A stretch of DNA of 64,000 nucleotides from Affinundibacterium nitidum (GTDB lineage: Bacteria > Pseudomonadota > Gammaproteobacteria > Burkholderiales > Burkholderiaceae_D), in NCBI RefSeq assembly GCF_014284155.1, contig NZ_JACOFZ010000009.1, forward strand, positions 1 through 64,000, written 5' to 3'. The translations under genes and the position numbers were made by a program. Every line of letters begins with the position of its first letter. Position 1 is the stretch's first letter. Positions 55,043 through 64,000 of the stretch are shown here, in pieces. The notes below the pieces were generated by a model. The model ran no database searches. It was not told the DNA's origin and saw nothing but the letters and a program-made list of their open reading frames with translations.

Positions 55043-55155
55043 GTCTACCTCTTCCTTGATCACGAACGAAAACTCATGATACACAGAATCGGCATAAAAG
55101 AAAAACGCGCCGCAAGCACATTGACGGCGCGTTTGATTAAGCCAAAATCATCGAC

Positions 55156-57750
55156 TTAAACTGCTTTCTTGAATACGAGTTCAGCACCATCAACGTCCAC
55201 AATGATCACGTCTTTTGGACCAAACTTACCTTGCAGGATGAGTTTAGACAGACTGTTCTCAATTTCTTGCTGTATCGCTCGTTTCAAAGGCCGTGCACCA
55301 TACACAGGATCGAAGCCTGCCTCCGCAATCTTGAGCAAAGCCGCATCGGATACTTCTAAGCCCATATCCATTTGCGCCAATCGTTTGGCTAGCGTTTGCA
55401 ATTGGATCTTGGCGATCGCACCAATATTCTTTGCATCCAAAGCGTGGAACACCACGATCTCATCGATACGGTTAATAAATTCAGGACGGAAATGTGACTT
55501 CACTTCCCCCATTACCGCCATCTTGATCACACTAGGTTCACTACCCTCCATCGCTTGGATTTGATGCGAGCCCAGATTCGAGGTCATCACGATCACGGTA
55601 TTTTTGAAGTCCACAGTACGGCCTTGGCCATCAGTCATACGACCATCATCAAGCACTTGCAGCAAGACGTTAAACACATCATGATGGGCTTTTTCCACTT
55701 CATCGAGCAAAATCACGCTATACGGTTTGCGGCGCACTGCTTCGGTCAAATAACCACCTTCTTCATAGCCAACATATCCAGGTGGCGCGCCTATCAAACG
55801 CGCGACGGAATGTTTCTCCATGAATTCACTCATATCGATACGAATTAAGGACTCTTCAGTATCAAACATGAAGCCCGCTAATGCTTTGCATAGCTCTGTC
55901 TTACCGACACCGGTAGGGCCCAAGAACAAGAAAGAGCCATACGGACGATTCGGGTCACCAAGCCCTGCACGTGAACGACGGATAGCATCGGAAACCGCAG
56001 TAATTGCTTCATGTTGACCAACCACACGTTGATGCAAAGCGTCTTCCATTTGCAGCAATTTGTCGCGTTCGCCCTGCATCATGCGCGACACAGGAATACC
56101 AGTAGCACGTGATACGATTTCAGCAATCTCTTCTGCACCAACTTGCGTACGCAACAATTTAGTTTTGCCATCCGCCGCTTCATTCTTCGCTGCTTGAAGC
56201 TCAGCGGCTTTTAATTGTGCGTCCAACTCTGGCAAACGCCCATACTGCAATTGCGACATGGTTTGCCAATCACCCTTGCGCTTGGCATCGTCCATTTGCA
56301 GACGTATCTTTTCGATCTCTTCCTTGATATGGGTTGTACCCTGTACCTGTGATTTCTCTGCCTTCCAAATTTCTTCGAGGTCGGCGTACTCACGCGACAA
56401 GCTCTTAATTTCTTCTTCAATCAAAGACAAACGCTTTTTCGAACCTTCATCTTTTTCACGTTTAACCGCTTCGCGTTCGATCTTTAATTGAATCAAGCGA
56501 CGGTCAAGCTTATCCATCACTTCAGGTTTCGAGTCGATTTCGATCTTGATCTTCGCAGCCGCTTCATCGATCAAATCAATCGCCTTATCCGGTAAAAAGC
56601 GGTCGGTAATATAACGGTGCGACAATTCAGCCGCAGCCACGATTGCTGGGTCTGTGATATCAACGCCATGGTGGACTTCGTACTTTTCTTGCAATCCGCG
56701 CAAAATCGCGATCGTCGCTTCCACACTAGGCTCATCGACAATAATCTTTTGGAAGCGGCGCTCCAAAGCAGCGTCTTTCTCGATGTACTTACGATATTCA
56801 TCCAAAGTAGTGGCACCAACACAATGCAACTCGCCACGCGCCAAGGCTGGCTTCAACATATTGCCCGCATCCATAGCGCCTTCAGCTTTACCAGCGCCGA
56901 CCATTGTGTGTAACTCGTCGATGAAAACGATAGTCTGACCTTCATCCATCGCGATCTCTTTTAACACCGCCTTTAGACGCTCTTCAAATTCGCCACGAAA
57001 CTTCGCACCTGCCAGCAATGCTGCCATATCGAGTGACAGTACCCGTTTAGACTTCAAGCTATCTGGCACCTCGCCATTGACAATACGCTGTGCTAAGCCT
57101 TCGACGATGGCCGTCTTGCCCACACCTGGTTCACCAATGAGTACCGGATTATTTTTGCTACGACGCTGCAAAACTTGTATAGCACGACGAATTTCATCGT
57201 CACGACCAATCACTGGGTCAAGCTTACCCAATCGTGCGCGCTCAGTCAGATCCAAGGTATATTTTTTCAATGCTTCGCGTTGACCTTCCGCATCGGCGGA
57301 ATCAACATTAGCACCACCACGAACACCTTTAATCGCGGCTTCCAATGCACTACGTGTCAGGCCATTCTCGCGCGCTAACTTACCGGCTTCTGATTTGTCG
57401 TCAACCAAGGCCAGCAATAACATTTCGCTCGCAAGGAACTGATCACCACGCTTTTGCGATTCTTTGTCTGCAAGGTTCAACAATCCTGCTAATTCGCGTC
57501 CAATTTGTACTTGGCCATCGGTACCTGTCACCTTTGGCAAGCGATCCAAAGCGCTCTTGAGCCCATTAAGTAAACCATTGATATTAACGCCAGCACGCTG
57601 CAGTAGTGCGCGTGCGCCGCCGTCATCTTGGTTCATCAGCGCCAGCAAGACGTGCACAGGTTCGATATATTGGTTATCATTGCCGACAGCTTGGCTCTGC
57701 GCATCTGCCAAAGCCTCTTGTAGTTTTGTCGTTAATTTATCAAGACGCAT
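55156..57750 (-). CDS. clpB: ATP-dependent disaggregase ClpB
   Basis: 864 residues, full length. The N-terminal domain is about 1-145. The first AAA+ module has [19 protein letters not shown] and [13 protein letters not shown]. The middle coiled coil lies at about 400-530. The second AAA+ module has [37 protein letters not shown] and [14 protein letters not shown] in the pore. With DnaK it rescues aggregated proteins after heat stress. A heat-shock type promoter lies at 57790-57817. Confidence 0.98.
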   Translation of the reverse strand: MRLDKLTTKLQEALADAQSQAVGNDNQYIEPVHVLLALMNQDDGGARALLQRAGVNINGLLNGLKSALDRLPKVTGTDGQVQIGRELAGLLNLADKESQKRGDQFLASEMLLLALVDDKSEAGKLARENGLTRSALEAAIKGVRGGANVDSADAEGQREALKKYTLDLTERARLGKLDPVIGRDDEIRRAIQVLQRRSKNNPVLIGEPGVGKTAIVEGLAQRIVNGEVPDSLKSKRVLSLDMAALLAGAKFRGEFEERLKAVLKEIAMDEGQTIVFIDELHTMVGAGKAEGAMDAGNMLKPALARGELHCVGATTLDEYRKYIEKDAALERRFQKIIVDEPSVEATIAILRGLQEKYEVHHGVDITDPAIVAAAELSHRYITDRFLPDKAIDLIDEAAAKIKIEIDSKPEVMDKLDRRLIQLKIEREAVKREKDEGSKKRLSLIEEEIKSLSREYADLEEIWKAEKSQVQGTTHIKEEIEKIRLQMDDAKRKGDWQTMSQLQYGRLPELDAQLKAAELQAAKNEAADGKTKLLRTQVGAEEIAEIVSRATGIPVSRMMQGERDKLLQMEDALHQRVVGQHEAITAVSDAIRRSRAGLGDPNRPYGSFLFLGPTGVGKTELCKALAGFMFDTEESLIRIDMSEFMEKHSVARLIGAPPGYVGYEEGGYLTEAVRRKPYSVILLDEVEKAHHDVFNVLLQVLDDGRMTDGQGRTVDFKNTVIVMTSNLGSHQIQAMEGSEPSVIKMAVMGEVKSHFRPEFINRIDEIVVFHALDAKNIGAIAKIQLQTLAKRLAQMDMGLEVSDAALLKIAEAGFDPVYGARPLKRAIQQEIENSLSKLILQGKFGPKDVIIVDVDGAELVFKKAV

Positions 57751-57789
57751 AATGCCCCCTAATCTTCCATTTGAATTTCGATAAGCGAT

Positions 57790-57817
57790 AGATTAGGCAA
57801 GAGTAGAACTTTTCAAG
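57790..57817 (-). promoter_or_regulatory. Candidate sigma-32 promoter of clpB
   Basis: On the minus strand CTTGAA (57812-57817) and CCTAATCT (57790-57797) are 14 bp apart, close to the heat-shock consensus CTTGAA-N13/15-CCCCATNT. The distance to the ATG is about 40 bp, and GGGGG lies before the start codon. Assigned by eye. Confidence 0.6.
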
Positions 57818-57866
57818 AACGATGTTCGGAAAAATTCCTTAGGACATTGTGCTACATCAATTTTTT

Positions 57867-58412
57867 ATGCAACTAGAACAACTTAATCTCAGCTATCTCG
57901 CGAACGAAGACAGGATTCTGTGCAAAGTGGGATTATCCTCCGAAGCTCCTGAGGGCCCTAAGAATGAAATTCAGCTCTTTTTCACACGTCGTTTATTACA
58001 ATTGATGTGGCCTGTGTTGATGGAGTCGATCGCGTCACATCTACGTCTAAATCGGCCAGAAGCCGCTTTTGCTAGCGAAGAACTAGTAAATATGGACCAC
58101 GACGAAGCCATTCAGAAGATATCGGAAAGTGGCAATTTTGACCAAGAATATGACGGCAGCAACCGAAATATCCTCAATGGCGAACGCCCTTACCTATTGG
58201 AAACAGTAAAAATACATCTACAAAAAGATGAGCCTTTGTGGCTGCAGTTTTTTCCTACTCAAGGCGGCACAGTTGACTTGAAGTTACATACCGAGCTATT
58301 GCACGGTTTCTGTAAGCTATTGATCGACACCGAAAAAACGGCGAGATGGGACTTAGACCTCGTTTTACCAAAATCTGAGGAATTTCATAAGCCTGCCCAC
58401 CTATTGAACTAG
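57867..58412 (+). CDS. Conserved-looking protein of unknown function next to clpB
   Basis: 181 residues from the ATG at 57867; a GTG six codons earlier is possible. No signal peptide or membrane helix. It is mixed alpha/beta, with FFTRRLLQLMWPVLMESIAS as an amphipathic helix and WLQFFPTQGGTVDLKLHTEL as strands. The promoter would have to share the short gap with the clpB promoter, in the divergent direction. I do not recognise the family. Its length, codon use and following terminator support a real gene. Confidence 0.65.
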   Translation: MQLEQLNLSYLANEDRILCKVGLSSEAPEGPKNEIQLFFTRRLLQLMWPVLMESIASHLRLNRPEAAFASEELVNMDHDEAIQKISESGNFDQEYDGSNRNILNGERPYLLETVKIHLQKDEPLWLQFFPTQGGTVDLKLHTELLHGFCKLLIDTEKTARWDLDLVLPKSEEFHKPAHLLN

Positions 58413-58427
58413 CTTAAACTTTTTGAT

Positions 58428-58460
58428 CAAGGTCTCTCCGGTAATGAGAGACCTTGCTTT
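58428..58460. terminator. Terminator between convergent genes (181-aa protein and pip)
   Basis: A perfect 11-bp stem CAAGGTCTCTC / GAGAGACCTTG with a 7-nt loop, followed by CTTT. It lies in the 56-bp gap between the two stop codons. Confidence 0.75.
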
Positions 58461-58468
58461 ACATAAGT

Positions 58469-59434
58469 CTACAAAAACTTCCTATGCAACTTAAACTGTT
58501 CAGTTGCACGCACCAGCTCTGCAGCTATACCGGGCTCCATCGCCGCGTGGCCCGCATCTTTAATCATATGAAATTTCGCACTTGGCCATGCTTGATGTAA
58601 GCGATACGCAGACAAAGGTGGGCAAATCACGTCGTAACGTCCTTGCACAATCACCGCTGGCAAATGTCGAATCTTTTGAATGTTCTTGATCAACTGGTCT
58701 TCATCCATGAAGGCACCATTAAGCATATAGTGTGCTTCTAGTCGGCCAATTCCCAGGCTCACTTCATCCGATTCAAAATCTTCAATCGCTTGTGCTTGAG
58801 GTTCCAAGAATAGGCAAGAACCTTCGTAACGACTCCAATTGCGAGCCGCTTCTTTATAAACCGCTGGCTCTTCGTCAAACAAACGTTTTACGTAGGCTTG
58901 CAAGAGATTGCCGCGCTCAGAATGCGGTATCGCATCTGAGAACCTCTGGTGCACTTCAGGATAAAAATGATTGATACCATTGAGAAACCAATCAACTTCA
59001 GCCTTGGTACATAGGAAAATGCCGCGCAAAACAAAGCCCAAACAACGATCAGGAAACTCTTCGCCATACGCCAATGCGAGCGTAGAACCCCAAGAACCAC
59101 CAAACACCAACCATTGATCGATGTTCAGCATCTGACGGATTTTTTCGATATCTTCAATTAATAAGGCCGTCGTATTATTTCTATACTCACCGAGCGGCTT
59201 AGATTTACCAGCCCCACGTTGATCAAACAACACAATACGATAATGCGCTGGGTCAAAGAAGCGACGATGTGTTGGCGAAGTTCCACCACCAGGACCACCA
59301 TGCAAAAACAAAACTGGTTGGCCTGCCGGATTCCCACATTCTTCCCAATACAAGGTATGCAAATCATCGACTTGCAACATGCCTTGACGGTATGGTTCGA
59401 TTGCTGGAAACATCAAGGTATTTTCTTCAGACAT
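58469..59434 (-). CDS. pip: Prolyl aminopeptidase (proline iminopeptidase)
   Basis: 321 residues of the alpha/beta-hydrolase S33 family. The oxyanion segment LFLHGGPGGGTSPTHRRFFD, the nucleophile VFGGSWGSTLALAYGEEFPD, the acid in QGRYDVICPPLSAYRL and the His in KDAGHAAMEPG give the triad. It removes N-terminal proline from peptides in the cytoplasm. It is 79 bp downstream of crcB on the same strand. Confidence 0.96.
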   Translation of the reverse strand: MSEENTLMFPAIEPYRQGMLQVDDLHTLYWEECGNPAGQPVLFLHGGPGGGTSPTHRRFFDPAHYRIVLFDQRGAGKSKPLGEYRNNTTALLIEDIEKIRQMLNIDQWLVFGGSWGSTLALAYGEEFPDRCLGFVLRGIFLCTKAEVDWFLNGINHFYPEVHQRFSDAIPHSERGNLLQAYVKRLFDEEPAVYKEAARNWSRYEGSCLFLEPQAQAIEDFESDEVSLGIGRLEAHYMLNGAFMDEDQLIKNIQKIRHLPAVIVQGRYDVICPPLSAYRLHQAWPSAKFHMIKDAGHAAMEPGIAAELVRATEQFKLHRKFL

Positions 59435-59513
59435 AGTTTTGGCCTTTATTGATTTAACCGAAGGTACAATTTTGATTTGTTCGAGTTACTGTATTGCCAG
59501 AAATTCTGCGCGT

Positions 59514-59894
59514 TTAATGTAAAACACGCCAAGTTGCAAATCCTGCGAAACAACACAAAATAGATCCTAACAGATGTAACGCGGTGTGAGCGAATGCCCA
59601 AGTCCAATCGCCCTTTTGCATCAAGCTCATCGCTTCGGCGGAAAATGTGGAAAATGTGGTTAGCCCACCTAGAAAGCCCGTCACGACAAACAAGCGCCAT
59701 TCAGGAGAGAGATCGGGATTAGCCGAGAAGAAACCGACACAAATGCCGATCGCATAACCACCTCCGAGATTGGCTAACAAGGTTCCGATTGGTAGGCTAG
59801 TATGTATGCCGTTCATCGACATACTCAGTAGCCAGCGCAAACAAGCGCCCAGCGCTGCGCCCCCCCCCACCGCTACTATACCCATTGCGTTCAT
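59514..59894 (-). CDS. crcB: Fluoride ion channel CrcB/Fluc, with a G9 tract near its start
   Basis: 126 residues with four membrane helices. The family motif GGLTTFSTFSAEAMSLM and GALGACLRWL-like GAALGACLRWLLSM are present. It exports fluoride as a dual-topology dimer. Codons 9-12 (GTG GGG GGG GGC) form a run of nine G on the coding strand (59860-59868), prone to slippage; the frame is intact here. It follows moaE after 15 bp, and no fluoride riboswitch is visible upstream. Confidence 0.93.
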   Translation of the reverse strand: MNAMGIVAVGGGAALGACLRWLLSMSMNGIHTSLPIGTLLANLGGGYAIGICVGFFSANPDLSPEWRLFVVTGFLGGLTTFSTFSAEAMSLMQKGDWTWAFAHTALHLLGSILCCFAGFATWRVLH

Positions 59895-59909
59895 CGCTTA
59901 GTTCCTCTC

Positions 59910-60362
59910 TTATTTTTTCCACTTCGCAAGCGCACTATCGTCGCTCGATCGTGCGTCAACCCACTGTGCTCCGCTAGGGCCGATTTCTTTCTTCCAAAAC
60001 GGTGCTTCTGTTTTCAGATAGTCCATCATAAACTCACATGCTGAAAAAGCGTCACCACGATGTGCACTCGCTGCGGCAACTAAGACAATTTGATCGAGCG
60101 CCTGTAGGCGACCAACACGATGAATGATTAAACAGTCGATTAGTTTCCAGCGCTGTTTAGCCTCTTCGGCAATTTTCAGTAAACACTTTTCTGTCATGCC
60201 TGGATAGTGTTCCAACTCCATAGCAATCAACTTTTGCTGATCACCAAGATCACGCACCAGGCCGACGAAACTCACCACCGCGCCAACTGCAGAATCATGC
60301 GCATGCAAACGTTTAAGTTCACTGGAGACATCAAAATCGCTGGTTTGTACACTAATATGCAT
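59910..60362 (-). CDS. moaE: Molybdopterin synthase catalytic subunit
   Basis: 150 residues. AVGAVVSFVGLVRDLGDQQK, MELEHYPGMTEKCLLKIAEE, IIHRVGRLQALDQIVLVAAA, SAHRGDAFSACEFMMDYLKT and APFWKKE are the MoaE signature, with the active-site Lys near the end of this run. With MoaD it inserts sulfur into precursor Z to make molybdopterin. It follows moaD after 3 bp. Confidence 0.97.
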   Translation of the reverse strand: MHISVQTSDFDVSSELKRLHAHDSAVGAVVSFVGLVRDLGDQQKLIAMELEHYPGMTEKCLLKIAEEAKQRWKLIDCLIIHRVGRLQALDQIVLVAAASAHRGDAFSACEFMMDYLKTEAPFWKKEIGPSGAQWVDARSSDDSALAKWKK

Positions 60363-60365
60363 GAA

Positions 60366-60620
60366 TTAACCGCCTGTCACTGGTGGAAAGAAAGCCAGTT
60401 CATCACCGTCTTTTAAAGCCTGATCATTTTGTATCATGTCCTGGTTCAAGGCCATACGTAATACTTTTTGATGCGACAGAGCAGCTGACCACACATCACT
60501 GCGTTGCATCAAATAATCACGTACAGCAAAGGCAGTTAAGCCCTCATCAAGTTCCAAGGTTTCAACCGAAACCCCAAGTTGTTCGCGGACGCTCGCAAAG
60601 AATTTAAGCTGTATCTTCAT
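60366..60620 (-). CDS. moaD: Molybdopterin synthase sulfur carrier subunit
   Basis: 84 residues from the ATG at 60618-60620; the frame's upstream TTG adds two residues. It is a ubiquitin-like fold ending in DGDELAFFPPVTGG, whose terminal Gly-Gly is adenylated and thiocarboxylated. It lies between moeA (20 bp upstream) and moaE, so the three are co-transcribed. Confidence 0.96.
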   Translation of the reverse strand: MKIQLKFFASVREQLGVSVETLELDEGLTAFAVRDYLMQRSDVWSAALSHQKVLRMALNQDMIQNDQALKDGDELAFFPPVTGG

Positions 60621-60640
60621 CGACAAATATCTTTTTTTGT

Positions 60641-61894
60641 TTAATACATCAAACTATCGAAAGGGATAAATTTAACGAAATCGCCTTTTCGAAAACTTGT
60701 GCCTGCCGGTACGTCCACCAAACCATCACCCCAAACGGCGGAACTCAAAACGCCGGAACTTTGATTCGGAAATAAATCTAGACCACCATGTTCGTTCATT
60801 TTGACTCGTAAAAATTCATTTCGTCGGTCAGCTTTCAACCAATCGAAATCAGCTCTGATTGGGACAGATCTCGGCGCTACATCTTGCACCCCTTGGCATC
60901 TTAAAATGAAGGGGCGAACAAATAGCAAGAAGGTCACGAAGCTAGACACTGGATTGCCGGGCAGTCCAATAAAGAAAGCGGCACCTGAAGACACTCGATT
61001 GACTTCTCCAAACGCCAAAGGTTTTCCAGGCTTTACCGCAATCTGCCACATATTGATGTGCCCCTCGGCTTCTACAGCGGGGCGAATATGATCTTCTTCT
61101 CCAACCGACACCCCTCCCGAGGTAATAATCAAATCATGCTCTTGCGCCGCTTTCCGGAGGGTCTCGCGCGTAGACTCTAGGCTGTCGGGTACGATGCCAT
61201 AATCTGTGACTTGGCACTGGAGATTTTGCAGAAGACCGTTCAACAAAAAACGATTTGAATTATAGATAGCGCCGGGACGTAAAGTTTCCCCCGGCATCGT
61301 CAATTCATCACCGGTAAAAAAGACTGCTACCCGCAAGGTTTTAGCGACAGGCAATTCGGCCAAGCCGACCGACGCCGCCAAGCCCAGCTCTTGTGCTCGC
61401 AACCGCGTACCAGCCTGCAAAATTTCAGCGCCTTCTCTGATATCTTCACCCTGACGTCGTATCCATTCACCCGCCTGTGGCTCGTGCAAGATACGTACAT
61501 AGGTCTGGCCGTCAATCTCTTCTACTTGCGTTTGCTCCTGCATCACCACCGCATCCGCACCCACGGGTATAAATGCCCCTGTAAAGATACGTGCCGCAGA
61601 TCCTGGAGCCAACTCAGCCCCCACTAGGCCAGCAGGGATACGCTGAATTACCGGCAAGAGCGCCGCACCACCTCTACAATCTGCACTTCGAACTGCGTAG
61701 CCATCCATTTGCGTATTATCCATGGGAGGCACGTGTAAGTTTGAGTATTGAGCGCTGGCAAGTACCCGTCCATTCGCCGAAATCGTCGGCACTATCTCTG
61801 TCGCTTGACCTGTTCCAGCCGCATTCAACAGTATTTCAAGCGCTTCCGTTACCGACAACATCGGACGTTTTTGATTCATAAGATTGACTACCAT
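60641..61894 (-). CDS. moeA: Molybdopterin molybdotransferase MoeA (gephyrin-like)
   Basis: 417 residues. VPPMDNTQMDGYAVRSAD, GAFIPVGADAVVMQEQT, RRQGEDIREGAEIL, PGAIYNSNRFLLNGLLQ, DLIITSGGVSVGEEDHIRPA and FFIGLPGNPVSSFVTFLLFV are the MoeA domains in order. It inserts molybdate into molybdopterin-AMP. It heads the moeA-moaD-moaE(-crcB) transcription unit; internal Met6 or Met12 could be the true start. Confidence 0.96.
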   Translation of the reverse strand: MVVNLMNQKRPMLSVTEALEILLNAAGTGQATEIVPTISANGRVLASAQYSNLHVPPMDNTQMDGYAVRSADCRGGAALLPVIQRIPAGLVGAELAPGSAARIFTGAFIPVGADAVVMQEQTQVEEIDGQTYVRILHEPQAGEWIRRQGEDIREGAEILQAGTRLRAQELGLAASVGLAELPVAKTLRVAVFFTGDELTMPGETLRPGAIYNSNRFLLNGLLQNLQCQVTDYGIVPDSLESTRETLRKAAQEHDLIITSGGVSVGEEDHIRPAVEAEGHINMWQIAVKPGKPLAFGEVNRVSSGAAFFIGLPGNPVSSFVTFLLFVRPFILRCQGVQDVAPRSVPIRADFDWLKADRRNEFLRVKMNEHGGLDLFPNQSSGVLSSAVWGDGLVDVPAGTSFRKGDFVKFIPFDSLMY

Positions 61895-61916
61895 AAGCGT
61901 TTATTAACGAAGGAAT

Positions 61917-62807
61917 TTACAAGTGTAGCATTCCAGAACCGATTTCGATGACAGACCCGCCAACCTGTATCCTAGGAACTTGATCTGCATCCAATTCCAC
62001 ATTCAAATATAGCCGCGATGGACGCTGCATCTCGGCACCTTGCGTAATCATAAAAGATTGCGGCAATGATAGGCCTCGCGCGATCCACCATGCACCAAGA
62101 TTGGCCGCTGCGGAACCTGTCGCAGGGTCTTCCGCGAGGCTTCCTGCCTTAGCAAACCAATAGCGTGCCTTGACTTTTTTCACGCCCTCTTCTTCACCAC
62201 CCAGACTAAAAACATAAGCATTCTGTCGTCCAAGCTTACTAACAGGCCAATCGTTCAGTCGATGGCTAGCAATACGAGCACTTTGAACAATCTCAGCCGA
62301 ACGTACAGGTATCATTAAATGCTCGTTGCCCGTATTCACCCAAACGATGTCATCAGACAAATCTTTCAGGTTTATACCCAAAATGTCAGCGAGCTCTTTA
62401 GGATTGCACTCTACGGGTCGCAGCATTGTTTGATAATCGGCGTTCTTACTAACCAGTACAGGTGGCGACAAACTCCATTGATTTCTGTCCCGATGCAATG
62501 CAACGATACCAGCATCACACTCCAGTGTCAGGTGAGTTATTCCATTGGCCATTGAACTCACCACTTGCGCAGCCCCCACCGAAGGGTGACCTGCAAAGGG
62601 AAGCTCAGCATTCGGCGTAAAGATTCGGATCTTGGCGTGCGCTACAATCGAAGGCAGTAGAAATACAGTTTCAGATAGATTAAATTGCAAAGCAATTGCT
62701 TGCATTTCTTCTGTACTCAAGCCGGCAGCCTGTTCGAACACGCACAGGGGATTTCCGCCAAACTTCGTTTCGGCAAAAACATTCAGCAATCGGTAACGAT
62801 ACGTCAT
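61917..62807 (-). CDS. PhzF-family isomerase/epimerase-like protein
   Basis: 296 residues from the ATG at 62805-62807; upstream frame extends 46 residues with no similarity. Family motifs are LLNVFAETKFGGNPLCVFEQ, IALQFNLSETVFLLP with the catalytic Glu, ELPFAGHPSVGAAQVVSS and EDPATGSAAANLGAWWIARG. Members isomerise phenazine precursors or are of unknown role; no phenazine genes are here. It ends 22 bp upstream of the moeA start on the same strand. Confidence 0.93.
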   Translation of the reverse strand: MTYRYRLLNVFAETKFGGNPLCVFEQAAGLSTEEMQAIALQFNLSETVFLLPSIVAHAKIRIFTPNAELPFAGHPSVGAAQVVSSMANGITHLTLECDAGIVALHRDRNQWSLSPPVLVSKNADYQTMLRPVECNPKELADILGINLKDLSDDIVWVNTGNEHLMIPVRSAEIVQSARIASHRLNDWPVSKLGRQNAYVFSLGGEEEGVKKVKARYWFAKAGSLAEDPATGSAAANLGAWWIARGLSLPQSFMITQGAEMQRPSRLYLNVELDADQVPRIQVGGSVIEIGSGMLHL

Positions 62808-62894
62808 TGAAAACAACCTTCCGTCAAGATGAAACTTGTAGAATGCAAAGTCGACATTGATAAACTTATCAACGATATCAAATAGGAAGCATTT

Positions 62895-63098
62895 ATGTCT
62901 AAGAAAAATCAAGAACTCGACGAAGAAACCATGGCTGTCATTCAATGGTGTATCGAACTAGAAGCTTTCCTAGTCAAAGGCGGCGCCACGCAGGCCCAGG
63001 CACAAGAATACATTGAGGAAGAGATCGAGTTCCTTACTGACCAGTTCTACGATGGTCTTAGCCCAGAAGAAGCTGCAAAAATTGCTCTAAGTGATTAA
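62895..63098 (+). CDS. Small acidic protein of unknown function
   Basis: 67 residues, rich in Glu, Asp and Ala, predicted mostly helical (MAVIQWCIELEAFLVKGGAT, AQAQEYIEEEIEFLTDQFYD). GLSPEEAAKIALSD ends it. An AGGAAG ribosome site seven bases before the ATG supports translation. It may be a protein-binding helper, but no family is recognised. It is divergent from the PhzF gene and 128 bp upstream of the M24 peptidase gene. Confidence 0.7.
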   Translation: MSKKNQELDEETMAVIQWCIELEAFLVKGGATQAQAQEYIEEEIEFLTDQFYDGLSPEEAAKIALSD

Positions 63099-63226
63099 AA
63101 ATCGTCCATAAAGCACTCCGCATTGAGCTTTTGTGGAGAACTTTTTCGCCTTGACACTGCTCTAACCAGCTTCACAAGCAAGACTGATTCAAAACCAACA
63201 TCATCCATTTGAACTTGAAGGCTGTC

Positions 63227-64000
63227 ATGAAAAAATTCCTACTCGCTCTCAGTTTATGCAGCGCCCTCGCATACGGCTCAGCAGACGCACAAATCCTCAG
63301 CGTACGTGAGCAAGCTCGTGTTGTTAATGAAAATTTAGCAGAGAGATTTGATCGTTTGCTTCCAGGCATGATGGAGCAAACTGGAATCGACATGTGGGTA
63401 GTGATTTCACGGGAATATAATGAAGATCCTGTACTGAAAACGATGCTTCCGGCTGAGTGGCTAAATGCACGTCGGCGCACCATTTTGGTCTTTTTCCAAG
63501 ATAGCAAAACAAAGAAAGTGGAAAGACTTGCCGTCGCTCGTTACGATTTTGGTGACAACGTCAAAGCAGCATGGGATACCAAAAAATTTCCGGATCAATG
63601 GGATGCCTTAATCGATCTCATCCAAAAACGTCAACCCAATAAGATCGGCATCAATACTTCGACCCATTTTGCCCATGCAGATGGACTTGACCATACAGAA
63701 TATCAAGAGTTTCAAAACAAGCTTCCGGCCAACTTGAAAAGCAAAGTCGTTTCGGCTGAACCACTCGCCATTCGTTGGCTTGAAACTCGTACCGCAAGAG
63801 AAATGCAGTTTTACCCGCAGTTGATACGAACAACTCATGAAATCATCGAAGAAGGATTCTCTGAAAAAGTCATTGTACCTGGCATTACTACAAGCGAAGA
63901 TGTTGTCTGGTGGTTCCGCCAAAAGATTCGTGACTTAGGCTATGACACTTGGTTTCACCCTACCGTCGATATTCAACGCGCTGATCCAAACAATGACGAA
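63227..64000 (+). CDS. Exported M24-family peptidase, N-terminal part (cut by window edge)
   Basis: 258 codons, open to the right edge. A signal peptide (MKKFLLALSLCSALAYGSAD, cut near ADA-Q) is followed by a creatinase-like N-terminal domain: RFDRLLPGMMEQTGIDMWVV, TILVFFQDSKTKKVERLAVA and AEPLAIRWLETRTAREMQFY. IIEEGFSEKVIVPGITTSED starts the pita-bread domain; its metal ligands would lie beyond the edge. It is probably a periplasmic Xaa-Pro-type peptidase. Confidence 0.88.
   Translation, partial: MKKFLLALSLCSALAYGSADAQILSVREQARVVNENLAERFDRLLPGMMEQTGIDMWVVISREYNEDPVLKTMLPAEWLNARRRTILVFFQDSKTKKVERLAVARYDFGDNVKAAWDTKKFPDQWDALIDLIQKRQPNKIGINTSTHFAHADGLDHTEYQEFQNKLPANLKSKVVSAEPLAIRWLETRTAREMQFYPQLIRTTHEIIEEGFSEKVIVPGITTSEDVVWWFRQKIRDLGYDTWFHPTVDIQRADPNNDE

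Noticed and set aside
59895-59909. Fluoride riboswitch before crcB
   Set aside because: Only 15 bp separate moaE and crcB, too short for the aptamer.
1-64000. CRISPR arrays, tRNA or rRNA genes, prophage or insertion-sequence transposases
   Set aside because: No spaced direct repeats, cloverleaf-like sequence in the short gaps, or transposase/phage protein motifs were found by reading; a dedicated tRNA scan was not possible.

Overview
The window looks like a chromosomal segment of a betaproteobacterium of the Burkholderiales, most likely Oxalobacteraceae and possibly Undibacterium-like. The reasons are the block accB-accC-prmA-DUF3426, the mpl/yqiA/ubiC/RNB/tonB/aroE/mtgA block, a DUF3579 protein, and the moderate base composition. 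The genus is an inference. I saw no phage, conjugative element, CRISPR array, rRNA or tRNA.

Layout. 1-5860 (minus): the 5' end of a giant LapA-type adhesin with a retention module, a LapG-type TAAG site and Calx-beta repeats, followed by a three-gene operon for a type I secretion ATPase, its HlyD-type adaptor and a LuxR/CsgD-like regulator. 6066-14160 (minus): housekeeping genes corA, mtgA, aroE, a TonB-like protein, an RNB exonuclease, ubiC, yqiA and mpl. 14321-20846 (plus): a degenerate nucleotidyltransferase-like protein, a TlpA thioredoxin, aroQ, accB, accC, prmA and a zinc-ribbon/DUF3426 membrane protein. 20890-22884 (minus): a tandem-receiver protein and an HD-GYP protein that has lost its HD dyad.

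23073-38699 is a nearly self-contained locus for N-acetylglucosamine/chitooligosaccharide use. It has a TonB-dependent receptor, a BadF-type GlcNAc kinase, a GntR regulator, NagA, a SIS-type GlcN-6-P deaminase, a complete sugar ABC importer, a cytoplasmic two-domain GH3 hexosaminidase, a NagX-like acyltransferase and an AmpG-like MFS permease. The receptor gene and the kinase operon share one promoter layout: an 11-bp-spaced repeat of GGTATT on the opposite strand, then TTGACA, a 17-bp spacer and TAAAGT. A weaker copy precedes the acyltransferase. This suggests one regulon controlling outer-membrane uptake, inner-membrane uptake and catabolism.

39391-64000 is mixed: a DUF1275 protein, an exported M28 peptidase, DUF3579 behind a 19-codon upstream ORF, NhaD, a YhcH-family protein, an exported amidohydrolase, a MITE-like repeat pair, SppA, an S1/P1 nuclease, glutathione-dependent formaldehyde dehydrogenase, an RsiV-like exported protein, RF3, a GNAT enzyme, ClpB with a heat-shock promoter, prolyl iminopeptidase, CrcB with a G9 tract, the molybdopterin genes moaE-moaD-moeA, a PhzF protein, a small acidic protein, and the 5' part of an exported M24 peptidase cut by the window edge.

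The most distinctive items are the shared nag promoter module, the LapA-type adhesin with a palindrome abutting its promoter beside a pseudo-receiver LuxR gene, the MITE-like pair at 46752-46958, the perfect 20-bp inverted repeat at 39156-39201, the HD-less HD-GYP protein and the G9 tract in crcB.
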